Assembly: GCA_009746045.1 (NCBI GenBank)
Contig: RPFO01000026.1
Coordinates: 695,670-759,669, forward strand
Direction: 5' to 3'
Length of the DNA: 64,000 nt
Source of the DNA: Mesostigma viride
Taxonomy: Eukaryota; Streptophyta; Mesostigmatophyceae; Mesostigmatales; Mesostigmataceae
Made by a program: the position numbers and the translations under genes. Below are positions 22,601 through 34,600 of this stretch, piece after piece (within the stretch, counting starts at the first letter, position 1; every line of letters begins with the position of its first letter). Under the pieces are notes generated by a model, which saw only the letters and a program-made list of their open reading frames with translations, had not been told where the DNA came from and made no database searches.

Positions 22601-25600
22601 GCAGCCAAGCCACCAAGCACCAACAAGACAAAATGAGCAAGATAATGGGCTATCTGACGGTGGAATGTGAACAAGGCCAAGCTGTACATCCATTACGTAA
22701 CTTAGTAATGGTTTAAAAACAAATCAAGTGGGGGTATACAGCATAGCAAAGCAACAGATTCTGCAAACTCATAAGAAAGCTGAGCAGTCTCCGATAAAAT
22801 ACCATTCGTTGAAACCCCTGGATCCATTCGTGAAGCTTTTTCAAGCCGTTTGTCCCTAGCCGTCGACTCCCACTTGCCCAGCGCACTACTACAGCCCCGG
22901 GCTCTTTCCTATAATTTCACCTCCAGCATTTTGCTTGAGTCCATTTTCCCACAGACAACTAAGCATTCCTCCTTGCGAATACAGCGGCTCCATGCTGTTT
23001 TCGTAATCCGCCGCACCGCAACCCCCCGTTCCTCCTTATAGTAATCCAAAACTACTTCTCGGACTGACAGCAGGGGTGGAATTGACAGCTTTAACATCGC
23101 TTCGTACAGCCTCCTTTCTGTCTCTGCATTAGCATGCTGGCAGAGAGTTTCGTTACTTTTACCATCGGCAGCATCCAGTCAGCAAACATGCAATCAGCTG
23201 ATCGCTTTTCCATAATTTATAACGATCCACAGTTTCGGTTTAAGTCTTGCACGGCCTGGTGTCCCCAGTTCTATCAGGTATACCTCCGCCCTCCGGTCGC
23301 TAAAAAGCTTCTGAAAATGCTTGCAGAAGCTTGCACGTCCCAATATTTACTATCCGTTTTCTAGCGCAATATTAGCCCAGTACATCACCGTAATCAGACT
23401 TGTTTTAGCGGCGTCACTGCCATTTCTCGCAGCATTTTCGTACAAGGGGGAAAGCTGGCATGACATTCGCATGGCTGCCCAAGTGCCTCCTGACAAAAAT
23501 ATTACAAGTGTGCCTACGGACTGACACCAAGAAAGGAATGTACCAAGTATTCACCAATTCGCTACGGGACAAACGTAGTTATCAAGAGGCACAACATGGA
23601 ATCTTGCTTAGAATCCGTAAGTAGGGCCCGGCGCCACGCCGCGCGGTGGCAGCCAGCGGCCCAGCTTGCTGCCTGCCGGCTGCAGAACTCGGCCTAGTCA
23701 GTGGCGGGCCCCCCCGGACACCTACCGGACGGCCGCGAGGCCTCCGGACAAATGCGTCCGGACGGCCCGGCGGCTCCGGGCATTCGGACACAATGTCCGG
23801 ATTCGGACCGTTAGCAGAAACACAGGGTCAAGAAGCACTGCACCTGGCACAGTCGCCGCGCAGGGGGCGTTGCGACAGGCCAGGAGCAAGAAGGTTATGA
23901 TGCAATATATGGGAAGCAGAATAAGTACGAACAACTGCGCGCGGACGCGGTGAGTTTGCCAAAGGCGGAGGTGGCGGGGAAGGCACGGCTGCTCGACCTG
24001 TTGGCTATGCGGCCAAGCTGGCGGGAGATATATGCCAGCGAAGAGAACTGCATCAAGCCAGCGGTCACGGCGAGCGCAAGGTATTGGAATGTGCCCAAGC
24101 CCAGCCGGGGCTGCTCCATGGCTGAATTGGGCAAGCTCATGAGCCGGGCAGCAGGCGTGGGCATGGTGACGTCCCGGGAGAGGCGGCCCAAGTGGGTGGA
24201 TGGCTGCTTGGGGGTGGCCAAGGGGGTGGGTGAGCTACAGTTCATCGTCAACAGGAAGCTGGGCAACCTGCTGTGGGTGTACTCCCCCAAGATCCTGCCG
24301 CAACTTGGGTATCCTCGTGGAGATCTTCATCATGGGCCAGTGCTACAGCGCCAAGACCTCGCGTCCTACTACTACTCCATCGAGGTGCCCGAGAGGTGGT
24401 AAGGCTACAAGGGGCATCCTAGTGTGTGGTCTACTAGCATGGGCCTGGCAGGACCGAGGCGGAGGGTGTGGCCCGTGCTGAAGGTGCTGGTCATGGGGCA
24501 TTCCCATGCGGTGGCGCTGGGGAAGGCCATCTATGAGATGGCGCTCTTCGGGAGCGGTGCCCTGGATCCAAGGCGCCAGGTCAACTACCTCTCAAGTGCA
24601 GATGAGCTCACCTTGGTGAGCGACGAGTGTGGCCAGCCGCTGCGCTTGGTCATAAAAAACAAGGAGCAGCACGCTGGGGAGCTTCAGATCGACCTGGAAA
24701 CCCCCCTGCCCCCATGCTGTCCATCGCCATCGATGACTTGGTGGCCAGCAACGGGCGGACCTGCAAGGCAGTGAACCAGCTCATCAGGCGCGCTATTGAG
24801 GAAGGCTACTTTCATAACAACCTTGTGCCTTCTAAGGACAAGACTAAGATGGCCAGCCTGGGGGGGGACGAGCTAGAAGCCCTGGGGGTGGTGCACGGAC
24901 GGAACGGCGTGCTGGAACCAACGGTCAAGCAGCTCACCATTGTGATCGCCCACACGCAGGCTACACTCAATCATGGCCGAGCTACGGCTGAGGGGCTGGC
25001 TGCCATCTTGGAGCGGTGGTTGTGGCTGCAGATGTTAAGTCGCAGCTGCTTCGCCATCTGGCACCAATGTTTCAAATTCATCAGGCTGCAAGGGTGGGGG
25101 CAGCGGTCGCGGGTGCTGTGGGCCGGGGTACGGGAGGAGTTGGAGTGTGCCCTGGCCTTGGCTGTTATGCTAAGGGTTGACCGAAGCGCATTTTTGGCAC
25201 GTGAGGTTGTCGCGTCTGACGTGTCAACTTACGGGCAAGGTGTCGTCTACACTACGATGGAGCCGGGCGATGTGACGGAGCTGGCGCGGGCACGTGAGGT
25301 GCAAGGGTACCCGACTTTGCTCATACCAACCGAGGTGGCCTACGCTGGCCCTAGGCCGCTGAGCACGCGGGCTCAACAAGCAATCACGAGCCAGCAATGG
25401 CGGATTGGGGTCAAGAGTCGTTGGCGGGATCCGGGGATGCACATCAACGAGAAGGAGGTGCGGGCTGCGCAATGAAGGGCGTGGAGAGGAGTGCGCGCGG
25501 CCTGGCAAACCAAGGCAAGCAGGTGGTGAGGTTGGTGGATTCCACCGCGCCATTGGGCTGCTTGGCTAAGGGGCGGTCATCATCCTACAAGCTCAACAAG

Positions 25601-28600
25601 CGGTGCCACCGCTTGTGCGCGCTGACCCTCGCCACTGGGAGTCATTCCCAGTGGGTGTGGACGCCGAGTGCTCTTTAACCCGCCGATTCCATTTCTCACA
25701 GCCAATCCATGGCAACTTTCTTGGCAGACTGGGTGCGCGACCTGACCGCGGAAGGCATCCATTCTAGCCTGGGACCCCCTGCAACTGTTAGCTACCTTCC
25801 ATTGCTAGAGGGGAAAGTAAAGCCGGCTACCTTGCTGGCCTACCGTCGTGTCCTTGATTCTCTATTGACTTGGTGGGAGGCTCGCGGCCGGGCGGACAGG
25901 TCATCGTAACGCGCTGACACCCTTGAAGAGACATTTTGTGCGTATGTCGCCTGGGCTCACTTTCGGGGATACAGCCGCCAGACGTGTCAATGCCTTGACG
26001 GGGTCGCAACTTTATTTTCCCGGCATGGTGCAGCGGTGGGACTTGGCCCATGGCGTCCTCGTTGGGTGGAAAACACTTGTGCCCCCCCGTGCCCCTCCTC
26101 CCATTCCATGGGAGGCGGCGTGCACTTGCCAGCACGATGGTCATGCAAGGTCAGCGCCTTGCAGGCCTGCTGGTGGTCATCGTGTTCCGCCATAAAATGA
26201 GAATCTCGGAGGCGCTGAACCTCCGTGTTGGTAATGTGCGCCTCCAGCCTGACGTTCGGCTTGGGCCGGCTCAGCTGGGCGCCCTGCTGTTGAAGTCTAC
26301 CAAGACTTTAAGGGCAAGACTCAGTCGGTGGTGGTAGAAGATGTGATATATCAAACCATCCTCCGCCACTGCATCGCCAGCAAGCACGCTTGGGAGCATG
26401 TGTTCCCTTTCACGTACCCGCAATTCAGGCGCATTTAGCAGGATGCGGCTCAGGCCTTGGGGGTCCAGATTTTCACCATTCACGGGCTGAGGCATGGGGG
26501 TGCCACTCATAATTTCCTCGAGGGTCGCAGCATGGGGGACATCCATGGCCGGGGGCGCTGGCGTGGCAGCTCCACGGTTGCCCATTATGTGGGCTAGCAC
26601 CGCAGTTTGGAGGTGGAGCTTCCTATTCGGGCCATGGCTGCCAGGCCCGAGGGCTATTTTGAAACTGCAGGGCCTGGCGGGCTATTTTAAAACTGCCCAG
26701 TCCACCAAGTCGTTGAAAATCTGCCCTTTTTCTCCGTTTCTCAAATTTCTCAGACCAACGCCTTTCGCGACGAGTTCCGCAACAAGTATGTGGCCAAGTG
26801 TACGCATTGTACTGATTGAAAAATTCACCTTGCACGGAATAATAACTCTGACATTTCAGCAACCATATCTCGAGTTACGGTCCTTGGAAGTTAAGCTGTA
26901 CGAGAAACTATTTCGAGTTTGCTTCGTAAGATTAGGGTTAGTTCTAAGTGCGTGTCCTTTGGTCGATCCAAAGGCGACAGTGAACGCGCGTCGCGTCTTT
27001 CATGACAGCTGGATGTTGGACGAAGGCAAGAGGGCGCGAGAGCTCAGGCACCTCAAGGAAAGCCACTGGCGGCGGTAGGCAGGTGCCGGGCCATGGCGAC
27101 AGGGCCACACAGGCCTTGCCAAATTGTATTGCTTCGGTTCGCAAGGCCTTCCTACAGTCCTGGTTGAATATTTTAATAACAACTAGCGGGTGAATCTGTC
27201 CGATGTGATAAAAAAGAGCGCGATGAAATCAAAGAAAGCTGAGAACAGTGTCAACAGTCCTCAGTCCAAAGGAGTTGGTGAGCTATGCTTATTTTATCTA
27301 TGACTAACCTGCTGAGCGGAGAATGCAACGCCGTACAGCACAAAAAGAAAAAAAAAATAAGAAAAAATATGTTTGTGCTGGCACTTGTACCCCAGCCACC
27401 CATGTAGGGGTTGGCTGGACAGGTGGTTGCTATAAATGGAGGGCAAGCTTCCATTCTAGGGAAGCAGGTTGTTTCTTTTGCCTGAGAGCATCCCGTGACC
27501 ACATCACAAAAAACAAAACGCAAGGCAACACATCAAGCACTCTAACGCACCATGACCACGACAGTGACAGCCCCAGAACGAAAATTTCATAGCGAAACTC
27601 AAGCAAGCAGCCAAGGTGGGATGCAACCTAAAGGAGACCGCCTTTGCGGTTCAGAAAATCCTTGGGGCGGGGGGTTGGCTAGAGGGAATCAAGAAGCTCA
27701 ACAAGGGGCGTGCCGAGATCATTATGGACGCATTGGAGGAGAGGGCTTTTGTCAGCGATTGGGACGCGGGGAGGAGGACCTGGTCGATGTGCTAGCAGCG
27801 CAGCTGGTGGAGGCTATTGCAGAGCCGGATCCTCCAGCGTCACCAGGTGCTGCGGGAACAGGGGGTGTTCCCCCTTCGGCAGGTGGAAGCGGAGGGGCGG
27901 GGCATGGTTGGGCTGGCGGTGGGGAGGAGGACAGCTGCCCAGGGGCAGCCGACCGGGATGTGGCGGACCTAGACCGAAACATAGGTCGGCTGCTGGGGAC
28001 GGAAACGGGCTACGCAACCCCAGCTGGTGGCCTTCCAACCCGGCCGGGCAACGCCCTCACTGGCGGAGATGCCCCCCCCCCCCCCCCCCCCCCCCCCCCG
28101 CACCCCTGCCCTTGGCCCCGACCCTCCCCCCTGCCCCCCCCCCTGGTCCCCCCTACTCCCCCCTGGTCCCCCCTGCCCCCCCCCTGGTCCCCCCTGCCCC
28201 CCCGGTCCCCCCGTCCCTCACCCCTGTGCTCCCCCCCCCCCCCCTATAGAAAGATCTATCCCTTTACCCTCCTCCCCCTCCCCCGGCCCCCCTCCCCCCC
28301 AAAGAAAAAAGCACAGGCAGCCTAAACTACAACTTGCCTTAGTGGAATGTTTTGCTTGCTCGAGGCCAATAACTAAATGTCTTGCTTGCTCTAGGTGGTT
28401 TACTAAACTATCTCGTATACGGCTTTACTATCGTGCTAAGCCGGCCGTACAGCCTACTTCTGGCAGCTCTTAAACCACATCCTTCCCGGTTCGGACATAC
28501 ATGCATAGAGTTGGTCAAGTCAACTTGCTGGGCACTCAAACCAACCTCCCAAAATTTTTTGGGATAATAATTTGATACAACATTTGCTAACGTATATACG

Positions 28601-31600
28601 TGTACTATACTGCCGTTAGAGATATGACACCAGTACATATCACGGAACTCTTGCTAAAACCATGCATGGAAGAATCACTTTCAGCACGACTGACCAGGTG
28701 AACCTAATGCCATGTGCATGCTTCCTGCATGCGAAGCAAGGCTGTAAAAAAATTAAGAAAAGAAACACTGGTTGCCACAGCATGCGTTGAGGATTCATGG
28801 TTGTGACACCGGATACCACTTATACTGTGGTTTGCACTCACCTGCTCGTTGACATTAAAGTACCCCATGCAGCCCTTCTTGCGAGCGTCCCGCACGATGG
28901 TGGCATGCCGCCACAAGACGGTCGCCCACGTCACGCGCGCTGCCATCCGAGACCCATCGAGGAACATGAAACCGCCACACACGCCATCACTGTCATCTTG
29001 CGCCAGCACGTCCAGGTTCTCGTCACGGGCTCGCGCCAACATGTGTGGCAGCGGGTTCCTGAGCCAGACTGCATCAATGTCGGCCAGCAGTACTCGGTAA
29101 CCTAACGCAAGAACCTCCATGAGCATTGCCGACCGCATCATAATGAGCGTCTGGTAGTCCACCGTGCCAAAATCCACGGCTGCAGACGAGGTACTCAAGG
29201 CCTGCCCACTCTTCGACTGTCCGTCAGTCTCGTTTCCAGGTGCAATTCCTTGCTGGCAGCTTTTTGTAGGCAGTGGAGCATTTTGCAACCCAGGTGCATT
29301 ATGACTGGCAGTTGTCCATGCAGGCCCCTGCTGGCTGACTACGACCATCCTTTGAAGAGCCTTAAAAAATTGGTTCCTGCTCATCACCCTTGATGGATGA
29401 GCCATGCGATCCCGCATTGCTGTCCCCACCGTGCCTGGCACGGGCCGGCGTACCCTGATTGCCCGGCGTACCTTGGTTGCACCCAGAAGATGCCTGCTGG
29501 CCCTTGGCGGCCGCGCTTCCCATGTCGCAGACTCCTCTGCTCCGGAATAGCTATTTCCTGCCTGCGTGTATGGGTCTGCGTCTGGGAATGACGCATTGCT
29601 TCCTGCTGTCGCAGATGGAGCCGCCATGCGCGGTTCGCTGGGGAGTGGAAAAAAGGCGCCGTCCGTGACTACAGTGTAACCGAGCTGACGGATGGTGACA
29701 GCGGCAGCACCCCAACATCGAACGCACACATATCAGCGGCATGACAACAGGATGCATGACAACAGGATTCCCTAAGGATTCGCAGTAACTGAGGCAACCA
29801 CCGCTGCGTGGCATGCCAAATCTGTTGCATGACATGGGCTCTGTGTGTGTGACAGCGTGAAGCACAGAACCCGCATATAGATATTTGGACAAGGTATGCA
29901 GAGGCGAAAAAAGAGGAACTGGAAATGGTAGGGAGTGCCAGATATGGTTGTCTATTACCAGTCTCGAGCCACCAACTCGGCATACATTGCAGCGTCACAA
30001 CAGGAAGTGCACAGGGATGCAAAAATGGTGCACCAATACCTGGAATTTCCTTGATGCCACAGCTACTTGGGTGCTCCGCAGGATGTTGAGGTGCGAGGCT
30101 GCAATGAGCACCATCGGATGCATCCACTTAAAAGTGCCAAATCCCCTAGCATATCCATCCCCAACATGGTGGCTGTCCACCCAACGTGGTTTAAGTGGCT
30201 GCTGGCAATGCCCCAGTATGCTGTGCATCACTGCTGCCCCTCCCTTCACACCCCCCATCCTCAAAACCACAACAGCATGATTTCATTTTCCTCTCCCCTC
30301 ACCCTGCCTCAACCATGCAGACAAGTCCATACATCCCACACAAAGTCCCAAGCAAAGTATCATCACCGCTTCTTCGAGTTCACATATTGCAACCATGTGC
30401 AACAACCACTGCCATCCACACAACCATGGATCCTGCGATTCCACACCCGTCACCGAGCAGTCCTCACCTGATGCAGCTCGGCCGCAAAAGAGGGATCCCC
30501 CGGCGCGAACACAACAAAGCGGGTAACGCCGACCGACCGGGCGGAGCAAGCCCAGTTCTGCAAGAAGTCCGCTTGCCCCCGGTTCGCCAGCACTAAAATG
30601 ACAAGCCCGGGGACCGCCTGCGTGTTGTTCAAAACGGACGAAAGAGTCCCACGGTCCTTGGCAACCCCTGGCGCCGCAGGTACCTGCTGCAGGCACAGGT
30701 CGTAGCGTGAGAGTGACCTCACAGGGGTCCCGGACAAACCACCAGCGAAAATGCCTTCTTTCCCACATCCCCGCCCTTCCCCTCTGTCCTCCCCCGTTCC
30801 CTCGCTTCCGGCCTGGCTGGATGTAGGTGCCTCTTGCGGACCTTGCCCACTCCTGCTGACATCACCAATGGCTGTGCCACTGTCCGTGACGTTAGTACCA
30901 CTCGTTGCTGCAACAGTGCCTTTCGAGCCGCTGGCATAGCTGAAGTCAGCAATGTCTGCAGGTCTCGTGCTACCAAGGTCTGGAGGTCTCAATCCGCCCA
31001 TGGCCGATGATGATCCACCTCCCGGGTGGTTGATCAAGGCCATGTCAAAGGATGGATCGGAGCAATCATCACCAGCGGAAGCGAAAATGTTGAAGTACCT
31101 GCGGCATTGTAAAAAAAAAAAATCCATACAAGCACCCAGAATATGTAGTATGCTCCCAGTCTCTGGCTTGTGACAGGTTGCTTAGGGGAGAATTATTGGA
31201 AACGTTTTGGCAATGGCTGGCCTCGAGGGTTGTAGAATCTACAGCCATGTGAATGATGGGACGTTCAGGCCAAAACAACAACGATATTTGACTCCTATTG
31301 AGATCGGTTGGACCTATGCAGTTGGGCTCATTTAACAGCGCCTGCCAAAAACATGGAAATCCGTACTCAGCATCTTTGCCAAATGATACAAACAAGGCAT
31401 TGACCTTTTTTCTTCGACCAAGCGGTTTACAATACCACTTGGTCAAAGAAAAACGTCATTAATGTCAATTGTGCGGCAAGCTAGGGTCCTAACATGCCAT
31501 CTTCCCATTCTTTCCACCATTGCAGACCAGGGCTAGCGCACTTAGTTTAGGTCCGCTGGTATATATTGGGGAATTTCAGATATACTAGCATCGCTCTCCG

Positions 31601-34600
31601 GTAGAAAGCCTTTTATGCTGTTGCGCTTTAGTTTGGGATGCCTTAGGATCAGGAGACCCTTGTAGTCGCAAAATTGTGCTACTAAGGTGCTATGTTCGAA
31701 TCCCGGCAGTATCATACCACAATTTCACTATTGCTAACACTATCGCTGGTACACAGAAACAGTGGGTTCCGAGGGGGTGCACAAAGCGGCATGAAAGTAA
31801 CTGCAATTACTTGGCAGACTGTAGAAATGAGCAATTGGATGAGTGCGATTACGGTCAAACTCATGAAATCGAGATAAGCATGCGCTGCACATACCTGTGT
31901 GCGTAGATAAAGCGAAGCAGCCAGGGTTTCCAATCAGAATACTGCAGTTTTCCTAGGGTGGACCCTGGCGGGCTCGGTGACATCAGCAGCTTGTGCCGTG
32001 AATCATGCCACTTGCGGAACTCACGCCAGTGCTCAGGGAATAAAAGCTGCTCAGGTCAAGACATTGAATATGGAATGAATTGCGAAAAAAAAATTAGAAT
32101 GCTACCAACAAACATGATCGCCCCTACCAACAGGTAACATGTCATGTCACTATAAAAACCAGCAGTGTCAGGGTTTTGTATCCAGTACGTGTTTGATTGA
32201 TCTATTGCAGCGGCTCCCATCATCATAACTTTGGATTGGAGGCAAACAGGCCAGAAGCCATTTCGGCAGATCAGAAGAAAAAACATCGTCAGGGCCTTTA
32301 TACTAAGTTACTGAGAAAAAGAGCAGGGCTCAGACTCCCCCTCCCCCCCCCCCCCCCCCTTCCCTCTTCCCCCCTCGCCCCCCCCCCCTCTCCCCCCACC
32401 CGGCCCCCCTCGCCCCCCCTCCCTGCCCCCCTCCCTCCCTGCTTAAAATCCATGTAGGCAATTATGTCCATAAAACACATGACCACAAAAACACAAAACA
32501 ATAGCACAGCCAAAAATGAGTATATTATAACGCGAGGCACTGCGAAATACACCGGCCGTGACCTACAGAATATCAACCTTGAGGACTCAAGGGCGCTCAA
32601 CTGAAAACCAGGATGTGAAATGGCACACACGATAAAGACATTAACTAGTTAATAAGGTGTAGCTACTGTGCTAGGTTATCAGAGCTCGGAAGCATACCAA
32701 GCATGGTGTCAAAACTCAAGCAGCAGCACTTAGCCTTGTCTGGCCAATTTCTTTAATTTTGGCTCCTCCTTTAAGCTGCCAGTGGAGTTGTCACTGCCTC
32801 CATTATTTTGTTGAGGTAATATGCTCAGCCCTGGAACACAAAATGACTCAACGTGCACAGATATACGATACAATGTCAAAAATGTTCACAATGCGATGCC
32901 GTTTGTTCGACGGTGCGCATCACCATATTTGTCTACCACGGACTTCAACAGCCAGCTGCACCAGGGAGGCTACACCAGGATGCCACGCTAGCGCTCACCT
33001 GCCCATTGGTGCCAACCGACATGCATAAGAATGGTTCACAATGACGGCCGTATGCCTTGCCGGACAGAAAACCATTGTCCTCTCCACGCTGGGCAGCCAA
33101 AGTTGAGACATCCCCCGTGCCACCGCTGCCAATGCTGGACGGAGGCCCGAAATCAACGTGCAAAGCCTGGACGGCCTCTGCAGGAATCCCCGTGGCTGAG
33201 GTGACACTGAGCGAATTAAGTAGGTTGTCTGCCGGCCGTTTCAGTGACACGGATGCGGGGACCAGCATTGTACAATGCAGCGATAAACCATAAACGTTGG
33301 GGTCCCTCGTGCCTCGACCGTAGCGGTACTGCAGAATGGCGCGCTTGAGACGATGGTAGAAGTCGGGGGGCACCTGGGCCACATCGAGGTATTGGAAACG
33401 ATGGCGGGCACGGAGCCCAAAGGAAAATAAATGACCGCATTAAAGGAGCTGCCTACAACCGATTGTGGAAAAAAGCTCTATCCTTCGCTCTGCGCTTAGC
33501 ACAGGAAAACAATGTTCAGTTGCATGCCGGACTGATGGAATGGAGCGGGCGGCCCAACAGACAAAACAATGTTACTACAAACGCAATACATGCAGGCAAA
33601 AATGCAAGCCCTCGACTGACACAAACCTAGCGTTGAAAAAGCACCTTTTGGCCATCATTCCACACTTAAGTGATGCCAAGTACAACTGTCACCAAGCCCT
33701 CCAAACTTTGCTTGTGAGCAGGACGTTGCCTCTACAGAAGTTTAGGGGCCGGGGTGAGAGACTTGCTAAAGACACGCTCCCTCCCATGAATAGACACTAA
33801 CAACACATATAATATATATTCCGAAAACAAGTCCCCACCATGTCTAGGATTAATTACAATTGCAGCAGTACATACACAAGCAGTTGATCCGCTTCCTTTC
33901 ATGCATGGCACCTCAGTCCATGCATATTGGCTACTGTGCATGCAACCAACTGCCACACCCCTCAATTAACTCTGGCAGCAGTCTTGTCAGCCAAATCAGA
34001 CGTCAGGAAGCTGAGGGAGACTGAGTTGTCCGCTTGAGGGTACGCATGCTCTTGACCAGGGTTCATTCCACTGCGAGAGTTCTTGAGAACTTCCATGCAC
34101 CCTCACCTCGACGTTGTCCTCCACAAAGTAGGCGTACTCATCGTCAGACTTTGGGTCCCATGCTTGCAGCCACTCCACCTGGGTGCTGGTGGATGCGGTC
34201 TCTACGCCCCAAGCCAATTTTTCGGGGCCATGGGGCCATTTGAATGACATCGCCAGCTGCCTAGTCATCGCTTGTACATCCTGTGGGGAGTCCTCAATAT
34301 GCCCAGCTGGATTGTGATGCTGTTCCTTCGCTGCACCCGCCCCGCTGGAGGTACCCGTAGCAGCACCGTCGTTCCCTGCGCATTTCTCTTGTGTGAAAAG
34401 TATCTCCAGGGACACCTTGTCACCGTCATAGTCAGCGTCCCGCAGCGCATGCAGGGCACCACTCAGGGTACCACGCAGCAGGCAGCCCAGTACCTGCAAA
34501 AATGCCATGCCTGGCAGCAGGGCAGGTCAGTGAAGTCTTCCAATGTCAAGCTTACCAAGGACTAAGCCCGTCCTGATGTATAACCAACAAGCTCGGGGTG

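Larger units (their letters stand above)
20930..26640 (+). mobile_element. DIRS-like tyrosine-recombinase retrotransposon, decayed, antisense in the intron
   Basis: Order of remains on the plus strand: gag-like ORF (21007-22062), then reverse transcriptase and RNase H (about 23880-25730), then tyrosine recombinase (25709-26620). There is no DDE integrase, and RT-RH-YR order is characteristic of DIRS-type elements. I could not define the terminal repeats. Several frameshifts and stops show it is dead. A separate inverted-repeat element sits between gag and RT (22315-23823). Confidence 0.75.
17368..28841 (-). other. 11.5-kb last intron of the glycosyltransferase gene
   Basis: Donor CAG|GTGAGTG at 28842/28841 and acceptor CTTGCAG| at 17368/17367 are both in phase 0. 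They rejoin FNVNEQ and FAFNVML, a contiguous family motif. Nearly all of the intron is foreign: hAT element 19126-20473, DIRS-like element about 20930-26640, unassigned fragment 27590-27800 and C-rich DNA 28070-28300. 17640-19100 shows no recognisable feature. Confidence 0.8.

Noticed and set aside
27552-28325. 257-codon proline-rich ORF
   Set aside because: The second half is translated poly-C low complexity. The likely coding signal in the first 200 bp is in another frame.
31640-31720. tRNA-like B box (GTTCGAATCCC) near 31691
   Set aside because: The T-stem does not pair and no matching acceptor stem or anticodon arm can be drawn. At most a tRNA-derived SINE relic.
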